Source: Cohaesibacter sp. ES.047 (GTDB taxonomy: Bacteria; Pseudomonadota; Alphaproteobacteria; Rhizobiales; Cohaesibacteraceae). Taken from it: a DNA stretch of 64,000 nucleotides. The notes under the pieces are model-generated. The model did no database searches and was not told where the DNA came from. It saw nothing but the letters and a program-made list of their open reading frames with translations. The stretch covers positions 372,001 to 436,000 of the forward strand of contig NZ_LT907844.1 of NCBI RefSeq assembly GCF_900215505.1, read 5' to 3'. The position numbers and the translations under genes were made by a program. Of this stretch, positions 1-9,712 are shown piece by piece. Within the stretch, counting starts at the first letter, position 1. Each line of letters starts with the position of its first letter.

Positions 1-202
1 ATGTTAACGGGCTTTTTGGGATCGCGCGGTTAATATTTTTGCCGAATCATTGCCCAGCTCCCTGAAAGTGCGGGGCGCTCACGAATTTGCCGTATTGTGG
101 GGGCAAATCTCCCGCTGAAACCATCAGGATCCATGCCTTTGCCGCAGCCCAAACCCGAAGGCACACGGTAAAAGCACCAACCAAAGAGCCACCCGACAGC
201 CC

Positions 203-2431
203 ATGCCGCGTCAAACCCCTCCATCCCGCGCTCCCGGCGACATTCGCCTCAGCGAAGATGACCGCAGCCAACCTGCCCAGACCAAGAGACGGGCGAAAAA
301 GCCGACCGGCGCAAAGAAAGGCGCTGGTGCAAAACGCACGCCTGCCAATGCCCGCAATGCAAAGAACGGCAATGGATCAGGCAATGGCGGAGGTCGTGGC
401 AAGGGGCCTTCCAATGGATCTGGCAACGGCGGTCGCAGGAAAGGTGGTCGCAAACGGGGCCCCAAAAGCGGGTCGCTTCTGGGGCGCATGTTCCGTGTTG
501 TTCGTGAGCTGGTCTACTGGCTGGTGATCGCCGGTCTTTGGGGCGGGATCATCGCGGGCTGCATCCTGTTGTGGTATGGCGCTCAATTGCCAAGATCGAC
601 CGACTGGCGCATTCCTGATCGTCCGCCCAACATCCAGATCGTCTCTCTTGATGGGGCGCTTGTGGCCAACCGGGGCGAAACCGGCGGGCAGAAGGTGCGC
701 ATCTCTTCGCTGCCGCCCTATCTCGTCGATGCGGTTGTCGCCATCGAGGACCATCGCTTCTATTCGCATTTCGGCTTTGATCCCATCGGCTTCACACGCG
801 CCATGGTAACCAACATCGTTCGCGGGCGGTTGTCGCAGGGTGGCTCGACGCTGTCCCAGCAGCTTGCCAAGAACCTGTTCCTCGAGCACAAACGCACCAT
901 TGAGCGCAAGGTGCAGGAGCTGATCCTCGCGATCTGGCTGGAAACCAAGTTCAGCAAGGACGAAATCCTCGAGATGTATCTCAACCGGGTCTATCTGGGC
1001 TCTGGTGCAACGGGGGTCGATGCGGCGGCCCGAACCTATTACAACAAGCCGGCCTCAATGCTGACCCTGTCGGAGGCTGCAACCATTGCCGGGCTCTTGA
1101 AGGCCCCGTCCCGTTTGGCGCCCAACCGGCACCCGAAGGCAGCCCGTGCGCGCGCCAAACTGGTCCTGGCGGCCATGGCGCGGGAAGGGTTCATCACGCC
1201 CGAAGAGCAAAAACTGGCGCTGACACAATCGGTCAACACCGTGGCGCGCCATCGGGCCAGTTCGCTCAATTATATCGCTGACTGGGTGATGGAGCAGGTG
1301 CCCGATCTGGTGGGGGACATGAAAGAGGATCTGATCGTCGAAACCACCATCGACATGCGCATGCAGACCCTTGCAGAAACCGCAATCGCCGATGCCATCG
1401 AGGATCAGGGCAAGAAATATGGCGTCAGTCAGGGAGCACTCGTCTCGGCGACGCCTGACGGCGCTGTGCGGGCAATGGTTGGTGGCAAATCCTATCGCGA
1501 AAGCCAGTTCAACCGTGCGGTCAATGCCAAGCGACAGCCGGGCAGCTCCTTCAAGCCGTTCGTCTATCTGGCGTCGCTGGAGCGCGGCAACCAGCCCAAC
1601 AGCCTGCGCGTTGACGAGCCGATTTCCTACAACGGCTGGACACCCCAGAATTACTCGAAAAAATACGTGGGTCAGATCACCCTGAGAAAGGCGCTGGCCC
1701 TTTCGATCAACACCATAGCGGCGCAGTTGACCTTCGAGGTCGGCCCGCAGCAGGTGGCCGAAGTGGCGCACCGGCTCGGCATCCATTCAAAGCTCAGTGA
1801 CAATCTGTCGATCGCTCTGGGAACGGCGGAAGTCTCACCGCTCGAGATGGTTGGCGCCTATCTGCCCTTTGCCAACGGTGGCATACGAGCCAATCCCTAT
1901 GTCATTCAGCGGATCGTCAACAAGGATGGCGAGGTTCTCTACCTCAAACCCAACATGCCCGGCCCTCGCGTGATCGAGCCGCAGATTTTGTCGATGATGA
2001 ACTCCATGATGCAGGAGACCCTGATCTCTGGCACCGGCAAGAAAGCCCTATTGCCCGGACGGCCTGCAGGCGGGAAAACAGGCACGACGCAGAATTACCG
2101 CGATGCCTGGTTTGTCGGCTACACGGCGAACCTCGTAACCGATGTCTGGTTTGGCAATGACGATGGCTCACCGACCAAACATGCATCAGGCGGCAATATC
2201 CCGGCAGCAACATGGAAAAAGTATATGGTCGGCGCGCACAATGGCATGGTGATTGCCGGACTGCCCGGGGTCAGCGTTGAGCAATTGGCCGAGACCCGCC
2301 GGACCCTCGGTGGTGAGAAAAACCCGTGGATCAATCCCGACCTGTTGCCTGCGGATCAAACGCCGCCGACCGCCTCTGCGCCAGAGCCCAAGGAACGCAA
2401 GGGCTTCTTCTCGCGGCTGTTCGGAAACTAG
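203..2431 (+). CDS. Class A penicillin-binding protein (PBP1A-type, bifunctional)
   Basis: This 742-residue protein polymerises glycan strands and cross-links peptides during peptidoglycan synthesis, anchored in the inner membrane. The first 95 residues are cytoplasmic and extremely rich in Lys, Gly, Asn and Arg, followed by one membrane segment at about 103-126. The glycosyltransferase family 51 domain carries EDHRFYSHFG (catalytic Glu at about 182) and a GGSTLSQQLAKN motif. The transpeptidase domain has SSFK (Ser at about 448), SIN (about 501) and KTGT (about 625), so both active sites look intact. Length fits PBP1A/1C relatives in alphaproteobacteria. The ATG at 203 is chosen because it gives the basic tail, but a later start within the tail cannot be excluded. 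It is transcribed alone and faces the YgjP-like gene. Confidence 0.95.
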   Translation: MPRQTPPSRAPGDIRLSEDDRSQPAQTKRRAKKPTGAKKGAGAKRTPANARNAKNGNGSGNGGGRGKGPSNGSGNGGRRKGGRKRGPKSGSLLGRMFRVVRELVYWLVIAGLWGGIIAGCILLWYGAQLPRSTDWRIPDRPPNIQIVSLDGALVANRGETGGQKVRISSLPPYLVDAVVAIEDHRFYSHFGFDPIGFTRAMVTNIVRGRLSQGGSTLSQQLAKNLFLEHKRTIERKVQELILAIWLETKFSKDEILEMYLNRVYLGSGATGVDAAARTYYNKPASMLTLSEAATIAGLLKAPSRLAPNRHPKAARARAKLVLAAMAREGFITPEEQKLALTQSVNTVARHRASSLNYIADWVMEQVPDLVGDMKEDLIVETTIDMRMQTLAETAIADAIEDQGKKYGVSQGALVSATPDGAVRAMVGGKSYRESQFNRAVNAKRQPGSSFKPFVYLASLERGNQPNSLRVDEPISYNGWTPQNYSKKYVGQITLRKALALSINTIAAQLTFEVGPQQVAEVAHRLGIHSKLSDNLSIALGTAEVSPLEMVGAYLPFANGGIRANPYVIQRIVNKDGEVLYLKPNMPGPRVIEPQILSMMNSMMQETLISGTGKKALLPGRPAGGKTGTTQNYRDAWFVGYTANLVTDVWFGNDDGSPTKHASGGNIPAATWKKYMVGAHNGMVIAGLPGVSVEQLAETRRTLGGEKNPWINPDLLPADQTPPTASAPEPKERKGFFSRLFGN

Positions 2432-2532
2432 AGCGCTTTGAAGATAAACCGGGTCACCGGTTTAGATTTAAACGCCATTTGTCAGTATGTTATTGCATTC
2501 TCGTGAACGAGTGTTCCCGAGAATTGCTCTAG
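2428..2532. repeat. 105-bp nested palindromic element (REP/MITE-like)
   Basis: The segment begins with CTAGAGC, overlapping the stop codon of the PBP gene, and ends with the exact reverse complement GCTCTAG. Inside are two further hairpins: AAACCGG/CCGGTTT at 2446-2463, and ATTCTCG/CGAGAAT at 2497-2524 with a nested GAAC/GTTC. It fills nearly the whole gap between two convergent genes and has no coding potential. The architecture resembles the small intergenic palindromes of rhizobia and relatives. Membership of a dispersed family is inference because only one copy was seen here. Confidence 0.6.
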
Positions 2533-2548
2533 TCAGGCACGGGCTGCC

Positions 2549-3292
2549 CTATTCGACACCGTAGGTGTGGAGCTGGCGTCCGTGCGTGCGCAACCACGCC
2601 TTGCCTTCCTCGAAGTCCGGGCAAAGCGCTTCGACATGTGCCCAGAAGCGTGCGGAATGGTTCATCTCGCGCAAGTGCGCGACTTCATGCGCAGCGAGAT
2701 AATCCAGCACGAAGGGCGGTGCCATGATGACGCGCCATGAGAAGGACAGCTCGCGCGCCGAGCTGCATGAGCCCCAGCGGCTTGTGGTATCCTTGATGCG
2801 CAAGGAAGAAGGCTTGATGCCGATGGCGTCCGCATGACGATCAACCGCTTCGGTCAGGTCCGCTTTGGCTTCCTTCTTCAGCCAGTCGGTGACGCGCCTT
2901 TGCATATGCTGCCCCTGCCCGCTGACCATCAGGACATGCTCGCCATGCTGCTCAAGCAGACGAACCGTGCCGCGCGTCTGGCCCACATGCTGAAGGCGGT
3001 GGGGAACGTCGCGCACGGGAATGATGGCGCCATCTTCAAACGGCACATTGGGTTGCCGCAATCCCTGTTTCTCGATCAGCCAGTCCACATGGTTCTGGAG
3101 AAACTGTCCTATCTTGAGTGTGCTGACGCCCGGTGGACAGGTGGCGACCGGCTCGCCGGAGCGCGAGTCTAGCCGCAGGATCAGGCGACGTGCCCGTGCA
3201 TTGTGCTTGAGCTTGACGTCAATGGGGCCGCTCTCGTGAGTAAGGCGGATCACCTTGGGCAGCGAAGCTGAAGCAGATCCGGATTTGCGCAA
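2549..3292 (-). CDS. YgjP-like zinc metallopeptidase (DUF45/SprT-like)
   Basis: A 247-residue member of the YgjP/M48-like metal-dependent hydrolase family, probably cytoplasmic. The C-terminal half has HEVAH followed by a second conserved His region (MNHSARFW), the usual zinc-binding arrangement, and the family signature RWGSCS upstream. The substrate is unknown for the family. No in-frame ATG exists upstream; the best start is TTG at 3292, preceded by GGGAG about nine bases upstream. It lies 41 bp downstream of the MsbA-type exporter on the same strand and may be co-transcribed with it. Confidence 0.85.
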   Translation of the reverse strand: MRKSGSASASLPKVIRLTHESGPIDVKLKHNARARRLILRLDSRSGEPVATCPPGVSTLKIGQFLQNHVDWLIEKQGLRQPNVPFEDGAIIPVRDVPHRLQHVGQTRGTVRLLEQHGEHVLMVSGQGQHMQRRVTDWLKKEAKADLTEAVDRHADAIGIKPSSLRIKDTTSRWGSCSSARELSFSWRVIMAPPFVLDYLAAHEVAHLREMNHSARFWAHVEALCPDFEEGKAWLRTHGRQLHTYGVE

Positions 3293-3333
3293 AGACGATA
3301 TCTCCCGGCGGCACCTAGGGTGCGAGGCGGTCT

Positions 3334-5118
3334 CTATGTTTCAAATTGCAGTTTGACCAGATTGGCATAAAGCCCGTTCTGGCTGTTAAGCTCGGCGTGG
3401 GTCCCCTCTTCGGCCACCCGGCCCCCCTTGATCACACAGATCTTGTCTGCATTGCGGATCGTTGACAGCCGATGGGCGATCACGAGGGTCGTGCGTCCTT
3501 CGCTGAGACGATCGAACGCGGCCTGCACCTTGGCCTCGGATTCAGAATCAAGCGCGGACGTTGCCTCGTCAAGCAAAACAATCGGGGCATCCTTGATCAT
3601 GGCTCGGGCGATGGCCAGCCGCTGCTTCTGTCCGCCTGAAAGCGAAGCGCCATTCTCGCCGATGGGGGTGTCATAACCGTTGGGCAAATTGGCGATGAAC
3701 TCATGTGCGTTGGCGTTCCGGGCGGCTTCCTCGATCTGCTCGTCGCTGGCATCCTGACGGCCAAAGCGGATGTTATCCCGGATCGAGCCGGAGAACAGCA
3801 TGGTATCCTGAGTCACCAGCGCGATGTGGGAGTTGAGCGAGGCGAGCGAACAATCCCGAAGGTCCGTGCCATTGATGCGCACGGCCCCTTTGGAGACATC
3901 GTGAAACCGCTGCACAAGCGCCATGATGGTCGACTTGCCGCCGCCCGACGGGCCGACAAGCGCCGTTGTTTTGTTGCCAGCGATGGTAAAGGACAGATCC
4001 GTCAGGACCGGTTCGTCGGGTGCATAGGAGAAGCTGACATCATCGAAAGTGATGGTGCCGTCTGTCACCTCGAGTTCACAGGCATCCGGGCGTTCGACAA
4101 CCCGGCTCGGACGATCGAGAATCTCATACATCAGACGCACACCGACAAGGCCGCTTTCGAGCGCGACCTGAAGACGGCTCAAACGCTTGGCTGGATCATA
4201 GGCCAGAAGCAGCGCCGTCAAAAAAGAGATGAACTCACCCGGCGTCTGACCGCCAACAATGGTGCGCCAACCGCTGTAGAGAATGACCAGAGCAATGGCG
4301 AAGCCGCCCAGTGTTTCCATCAGGGGGCTCGTGCGGGCGCCCAGAGTGGCGATCTTGTTGGCACGCTGCTCGACGCCAGAGATGGCGTAGTCCATTCGGC
4401 TCGCCATCACGCTTTCCAGGCCGAAGGTGCGGATGATGCGAAATCCCTGTGCACTCTCCTGCATGGTCTGGGTGGTCTGGGTGAGCGATACGAACTGATC
4501 CTTGGCGATGCGTTTGACCCGGCGCACCAGCCGCGAGACGAAATAGATCGCGGGTGGCGCAACAAACAGGGCGATCAGAGACATCACCGGATCCTGTATG
4601 ACCATCACAGCGACAAGACCGATGAGCGAGAGCAGATCACGCCCCAGACTGGTGACAATCATGTCCATCACGCCACGCGCCGCACCGGCATTGTGCGAAA
4701 TACGCGTGATCAGCTCGCTTGACGGATATTCCTGAAAGAAATCGGCACCCTGCTGCATGAAATGGCGATAGAGCTTTCTTTGCAGATTGGCGACATTGGC
4801 ATTGCCGATCCGGGCAAGGGTGGTGGCCTGCACGTAGGTGGCGAAGCCTTTGGTTATGAAGATCGCGGTGACCGCAAGTGAAATAAGCAGAACCTCGCTG
4901 AAGTCCTTGGAAATGAAAATCTCATTGACGATGTCGCGCATGATCCAGGCGCTGAGCGCGGTGGTCGCGGCAACAATCCCCATAAAGAAGAAGGCGAGGG
5001 CATAGCGCTTTGCGTAGAGATGGAAATTCTCTGACAGAAGTCGATAGACGAGATATCGCGAGGTGTCTGGATTTGAGAAAAATCGGCGCCATCTTTGGCG
5101 CAAGCGTTCGGCGTTCAT
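3334..5118 (-). CDS. msbA: MsbA-type ABC exporter (fused permease and ATPase)
   Basis: A 594-residue half-transporter that would act as a homodimer in the inner membrane, of the family that flips lipid A or exports lipids and drugs. An N-terminal six-helix domain (about 30-315) is followed by an ATPase with Walker A GPSGGGKS, signature LSGGQKQR and Walker B IVLLDEATSALD. The ATG at 5118 is preferred over one 63 bp upstream because AAGGACAG sits just ahead of it and the resulting N terminus resembles relatives. The YgjP-like gene follows after 41 bp. Lipid A as substrate is family-based inference; related exporters with other cargo are possible. Confidence 0.85.
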   Translation of the reverse strand: MNAERLRQRWRRFFSNPDTSRYLVYRLLSENFHLYAKRYALAFFFMGIVAATTALSAWIMRDIVNEIFISKDFSEVLLISLAVTAIFITKGFATYVQATTLARIGNANVANLQRKLYRHFMQQGADFFQEYPSSELITRISHNAGAARGVMDMIVTSLGRDLLSLIGLVAVMVIQDPVMSLIALFVAPPAIYFVSRLVRRVKRIAKDQFVSLTQTTQTMQESAQGFRIIRTFGLESVMASRMDYAISGVEQRANKIATLGARTSPLMETLGGFAIALVILYSGWRTIVGGQTPGEFISFLTALLLAYDPAKRLSRLQVALESGLVGVRLMYEILDRPSRVVERPDACELEVTDGTITFDDVSFSYAPDEPVLTDLSFTIAGNKTTALVGPSGGGKSTIMALVQRFHDVSKGAVRINGTDLRDCSLASLNSHIALVTQDTMLFSGSIRDNIRFGRQDASDEQIEEAARNANAHEFIANLPNGYDTPIGENGASLSGGQKQRLAIARAMIKDAPIVLLDEATSALDSESEAKVQAAFDRLSEGRTTLVIAHRLSTIRNADKICVIKGGRVAEEGTHAELNSQNGLYANLVKLQFET

Positions 5119-5524
5119 GCCTGTCCTTAAGTCCGTTGCTTGCTGGCCTTGCTCAAGCGTTCCGTCGAGATATGGGCGCATCCAGCCCTTGACCTGTTGG
5201 CGCTTTGTTTATCGCTTTTTTACGGCAGATGAAAGACGCATTTTTCTCCTCCTCCGCAATTGATGGCCCTGCCCGCTGACCTGCGGCTCCCAAACCGCAC
5301 GAAAGCAGTTCCTGAGGCAACTTGATCCCTTGTCCGTCAGGCCAAGTGAAATCGAGCCCGATTAGGGGTATGGTAGAGAAGAGAAGCGAAGGCAAGGTGC
5401 GTGCGGTTGATCATGAGATGACAAAAAACGCGACGGGATTAGAACCATCCGCGTCTTCGCGACGACCAACGTAGGTGACAGAAGGACGTTTCATACATCA
5501 ATTTCACCAACAAGGAGTGGCACG
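5119..5524. other. Intergenic region, divergent promoters
   Basis: About 400 bases separate the MsbA-type exporter (leftward) from the secreted repeat protein (rightward). No convincing open reading frame, RNA gene or repeat was seen. It should hold both promoters. The only clear element is the ribosome-binding site AAGGAG at 5512-5517, seven bases ahead of the ATG at 5525. Confidence 0.5.
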
Positions 5525-8492
5525 ATGCTCTCTTTCGTATCGCAAACATCCCGCCGCCGGGAACCGGTGCTCAGACGAACGAAGTCACGTCTGGTCCCCC
5601 TTCTGCTGGCAACAATTTCCCTTCACATCAGCGTTGGTCTCAGCCCCTCGTTGGCCCAGTCCGGCCCGATGACCAACGGCGAAAGCTTCCTCACGCGGTT
5701 CTCCGGTCTGGTCGACAATGGCATGGGCCTGCCCCCCCGATCCCCAAGGGGTTGTGGGATCGATCTATGATGTCAGCCAGCCTGCCGCCGAGGCAATGGG
5801 ACAGAAGCTTGGCTCGATCATCAGCCGGTTCGACATTCTGGCCTCCGATGTCGGGCAGGTCTTCGGCATTGCCCTTGATCCGGAAACCTCTGACATCTAT
5901 CTGTCGGCCAGCTCGGCCTATGGCCTGTTCCGAACCGCAGACAACAGCGACTGGGCAGATGGCATGTGGGGGCCGGGTGGCGGACCGGGCACCATCTGGC
6001 GTCTGCGGGCCGAAACCGGCTATACACCGGAAATCTTCACCGATATCAATCTCGAAGGCCGAACCAACACGGGTGCCTCTCTTGGCAACATCGCCATTGA
6101 TAGCCAGAACCGGCAGCTTTTCGTCACGGATCTGGAAAGTGGCAAGATCCACCGTCTGTCCCTTGAGGATGGTATGGAACTTGGACGCTACGATCATGGC
6201 GAAACCGGCCGCAGCAACTTCATTGATCAGACAGAGCTGGGCGAGGCCGGTCTTGCTCCCGTCTCTTTCAATCCCGGTACAGCAGCGCTCGTTGACACCT
6301 GCCCGTTTGGCATCTTTGACGAAACGCCGGGGTGCTGGAACTTTGCCGATTTCCGGCGCCGTGTCTTTGGTGTCGCCGTTCGCAAGGATGTGCAGACCGG
6401 GGCAAACCGGTTGTTCTATTCTGTCTGGGGCTCTCAGGGCTTTGGTCATCCGGCTTGGGCTGCAGCCAGTCCGTCGGAGAAACAGAATTCACTCTGGTCG
6501 ATCGGCCTGATGCCCGATGGCAGCTTCGATTCGAGCGATATTCGGCGCGAGGCGCTGGTTCCCGAGTTCTTCACCGATCCGACCGACAGTGCCAGCAAGG
6601 GACCCAGCCATGCGGTCGCCGATCTTGCCTTTCCCGCCTGTCGCAAACCGGACAGTCTTCTGGTTGCCGAGCGCGGCGGCATTCGGACAACTGGGCTTGG
6701 CGGGTTGACACCACCGACCCATGAGAATGAATCCCGCCTGTCCCGCTTCACCCTCGAAGACACCGGCCAATGGTCTTATGATGGCTCCTTCGAGGTGGGC
6801 TATCCCAAGCGGGCAACCGATCCAGAGGCTCGCGCCAACACAGCAGGCGGCGTGACCTTCGGCTATCGCTATGACGCAACCGGGCTTATCGATACCAACC
6901 AACCTGATGCGTTCATCTGGACGAGTGGCAATCAACTCTGCAAGGCAGGCGTTCCGTGCTTTGATCCGTCCACTGGCGATTTCAGCGACTTCAGCGAAGT
7001 CGATGGCATGCAAGGGTTCCCGGCCACCTCACCCACTGGCCAGTTCGGCGGCACATCCGCAGCAGCCGTTGTGCCCACCACCTCCTATATGATCGATGCG
7101 GATAGTGATTTCATCACAGCCAAACAGGGTGAAATCGGCGATATCGAAGTTCTGCAGCGCTGCGATCCTGTCGATTTTGCCGAACCGTCCTTCCCGCCGC
7201 CACCGCCACCGCCACCACCGCGGCAGCCATCCGACGACTTCTTCGATCTGGAATTGACCAAGCGGCATCCCGGCGGCGCCTGCAAGGTTGGGCAATCCTG
7301 TCCGTTTATCATCGAGATCACCAATGTGGGGTCAACGGACTTCAATGGGCCGCTTTATGTCTCCGACAAGCTTCCGGCTGGCACCATCTTTGACAGTGTC
7401 GACCCAGCGTGGAACTGCTCGGCAGCGGGGGTCAAGGTGGATTGCTACCATCCACCAGTGTTCCTTGCACCGGGCGACAGTGTTGATCTGTTCATGAAGG
7501 TTCATCTGCCACCAGCACTAAGCAAGAAGAGACGAATCCGCAACTGTGCGGGCATCAAATGGATGATGACCGTGCCGCTGACCAATGTTGAAATCCAGAA
7601 GGCCCTGTCTCTGGCAGGCTATGCGGTTGGTCCAATTGACGGTGTGCTCGGTGCGATGTCCAAAGCCGCAATCAAGCAATTCCAGTTGGACAATGGCCTT
7701 GCGCCGACCGGCCACGTCAACAATGCCTTCTTCGCCGTGCTGTTTGGCGGTGATTGGGGCAATGGCGACATCAATCCTGCCAATGACAAGGATTGCGCAA
7801 CCGTTCCGCTTCGTGCGACCTGTGCCATCAATGGCATGGTTGGTGACTGGCCCGATTGCCGTCCGCCGCGTCGGCCATGCCCGCAAGGCTGGATCGGTGA
7901 CTATCAGCCCAATTGTAAACGCCCGATTATCATTCCCGCGCCAACCTGCGCAAGCAAGGGGCTGGTCGGAAAATGGCCAAACTGCCGCCCGCAACGGGCC
8001 CGTTGCCCCAAAGGCTGGATCGGCAAGTATCAGCCGAATTGCAAGCGTCCGGTGATCAAGCCAAGACCATCTTGCGCCAGCAAAGGCATGATCGGCAAAT
8101 GGCCGAACTGCAAGCCGCGGCGCGCCCGTTGCCCCAAAGGCTGGATCGGCAAGTATCAGCCGAATTGCAAACGCCCGGTGATCAAGCCAAAACCAACTTG
8201 CACCAGCAAGGGCATGATCGGCAAATGGCCAAACTGCAAGCCGCGGCGCGCCCGTTGTCCCAAAGGCTGGATCGGCAAGTATCAGCCGAACTGCAAGCGC
8301 CCGGTGATCAAGCCGCAACGCCCAAGTCTTGCGCCCAAGAAGCCAGTGGTGCGTCCCCATCTGGCACCGAAGCCCGCGGTCAAACGGCCAAGCCTGGCAC
8401 CCAAACGCCCGATCAAGCGCCCGTCCAAGCGCCCATCAAAGCGCCCCACCAACTGTCAGAACAGCATGGTGCCGCAGAAAGGGTGCCGGTAA
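5525..8492 (+). CDS. Secreted propeller/DUF11/peptidoglycan-binding protein with Cys-rich repeats, frameshifted
   Basis: The gene starts at 5525 behind AAGGAG and encodes a signal peptide (basic start, hydrophobic core, cleavage near SLA-QSG). The frame then closes at 5770, while a second frame open to 8492 carries the rest. Removing one C from the seven-C tract at 5732-5738 joins them into one continuous protein of about 988 residues. Numbering from 5718, the second frame has a beta-propeller-like region with repeated IALD/IAID strands (to about 490), a polyproline linker, a DUF11-type Ig-like domain (about 507-597), a peptidoglycan-binding domain (about 619-679), four Cys-rich repeats and a Pro/Lys/Arg tail. 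A cell-surface role is inferred. The break may be a real mutation, a phase-variable switch or a sequencing error. Confidence 0.75.
5732..5738 (+). other. C7 homopolymer at the frameshift point
   Basis: Seven consecutive C residues in codons encoding Leu-Pro-Pro. With seven Cs the signal-peptide frame stops about 30 bases downstream; with six Cs it reads on as Pro-Asp-Pro-Gln-Gly into the long domain-bearing frame. Such tracts are slippage-prone during replication and also common sites of assembly error. Confidence 0.8.
7818..8321 (+). repeat. Four tandem 126-bp repeats encoding 42-residue Cys-rich units
   Basis: Four in-frame units of exactly 126 bp lie at 7818, 7944, 8070 and 8196. Each encodes four cysteines and two similar half-motifs, GMIGKWPNC and GWIGKYQPNC, followed by KRPVIKP. 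Units 2 to 4 are nearly identical in DNA, suggesting recent duplication; unit 1 is the most diverged. The even Cys number suggests disulphide-stabilised modules outside the cytoplasm. Confidence 0.9.
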
Positions 8493-8520
8493 TCCGGCGC
8501 TGAAGACCGAACGATACCAG

Positions 8521-8551
8521 CCCTCTCCCACATCGGGAGGGGGTGTTTTTT
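8521..8551 (+). terminator. Rho-independent terminator
   Basis: A nine-base stem (8521-8529 with 8535-8543, one G-T pair), five-base loop and a T run at 8545-8551, placed 28 bp after the secreted repeat protein gene. Confidence 0.75.
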
Positions 8552-8591
8552 AGATCGACAGAGTTATCCGGAGAGGCGTTGGTCGGGTGCG

Positions 8592-9443
8592 TCAGATGTC
8601 GTCATCAAGCTCGGGCTCGATCTTGGTAATCCCGGGAAAGCGATCACTGGCGACGTGAACGGCGATGTTGGAATCGGCCAGCAGTTCCGCATAGGGGGCG
8701 TCCGGCATCTGGTCAATGAACAAACCGTCTAGATCCGCCAGATGTCCCAGCTTGACCATTGCGCGCCGCCCGAATTTCGTGTGATCGGTCGCCAGATAGA
8801 CCGTGCGGGAGTTTTCCATGATGGCTTCAGCCACCCGGACCTCGCGGTAGTCGAAATCAAGCAGCGTGCCATCCTCATCGATGCCCGAAATACCAACGAT
8901 GCCGAAATCGACCTTGAACTGGTTGATGAAGCCGATGGTTGCTTCGCCCACGACCGCCAGATCGCGCGCGCGAACCCGGCCCCCGGCAATGGTGATTTCG
9001 AAATCCTCGCGCTGACTGAGCAGCGAGGCGACGTTGATGTTGTTGGTAACGACACGCAGGTTCTTGTGCCCCATCAGGGCTGCGGCGACGGCCTCGGCGG
9101 TGGTGCCGATGTTCAGGAATAGCGATGCACCATCGGGGATATGCTCCGCCACCATTTGCCCGATGTGCTCCTTCTGGTTCTTCATCAACTCGCGGCGACG
9201 ACTGTAGTCGACATTGCGCGTGTTGGAGACCAGACTTGCCCCGCCGTGATAGCGGCGCAGGATGCCTTGATCACACAGAAGCTTGATGTCGCGACGAATG
9301 GTCTGGGGTGTCACGTCGTAGTCCGTGGCCAGATCATCAATGCTGACGAAGCCCTCGGCCCGTGCCTTCTCGACAATCAGGGTCTGGCGCTGGTTCAGCC
9401 CCGATTGTTCGGATCTGATCCCTTCATCTGTCTTGATGTGCAT
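8592..9443 (-). CDS. glpR: DeoR-family repressor, glycerol-3-phosphate regulon (GlpR)
   Basis: A 283-residue cytoplasmic transcription factor. The N-terminal DeoR-type helix-turn-helix (VSIDDLATDYDVTPQTIRRD) is followed by the DeoR sensor domain with the typical sugar-phosphate-binding NIGTTAEA and VTNN motifs. The ATG at 9443 is chosen, with GGAGA about eight bases upstream; the frame extends further but that part is low-complexity promoter DNA. It is divergent from glpD, and glpK is nearby, which supports control by glycerol-3-phosphate. Assignment to glycerol rather than another sugar phosphate rests on this context. Confidence 0.88.
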   Translation of the reverse strand: MHIKTDEGIRSEQSGLNQRQTLIVEKARAEGFVSIDDLATDYDVTPQTIRRDIKLLCDQGILRRYHGGASLVSNTRNVDYSRRRELMKNQKEHIGQMVAEHIPDGASLFLNIGTTAEAVAAALMGHKNLRVVTNNINVASLLSQREDFEITIAGGRVRARDLAVVGEATIGFINQFKVDFGIVGISGIDEDGTLLDFDYREVRVAEAIMENSRTVYLATDHTKFGRRAMVKLGHLADLDGLFIDQMPDAPYAELLADSNIAVHVASDRFPGITKIEPELDDDI

Positions 9444-9555
9444 TCTGGTCTCCGACTCACTCACAAACGAACAGGAAAATGATAATGGATGAAAAGAGTC
9501 GAGCATAGAGGAATGGCCGATTTTCTTTTCACCAAGCCGACCATGGCCACTTTTC

Positions 9556-9612
9556 TTTTTCGAATGTTTATTTTCATATTTATTCGTTTTCGTTTTCGGT
9601 TGAACATTTTTT
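9556..9612. promoter_or_regulatory. Candidate GlpR-binding region between glpR and glpD
   Basis: An AT-rich stretch contains TTCG at 9559 and then TTCG at 9583, 9589 and 9595, spaced by six bases, ending in GGTTGAACATT. The AATGTT and GAACATT pieces resemble half-sites of known GlpR operators. Assignment is inferred from position and composition. Confidence 0.35.
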
Positions 9613-9712
9613 GCGAAAATGGTATGAAAAATCCAACAAGCGCGAACTGAAACGAACGTGCTCACGCACGTTTGGCACAGACTGACTTCGCCAACAATCC
9701 ACGAGGCGCATC

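Noticed and set aside
1-33. Short ATG frame at the left edge
   Set aside because: Only ten codons and possibly the tail of a gene outside the window; nothing supports it as a gene.
3703-4722. A 339-codon rightward open frame opposite the ABC exporter
   Set aside because: No recognisable domain; the opposite strand has Walker and signature motifs in frame.
7818-8321. Possible CRISPR-like array from regularly spaced repeats
   Set aside because: The 126-bp repeats are contiguous, without spacers, and stay in frame as a protein repeat.
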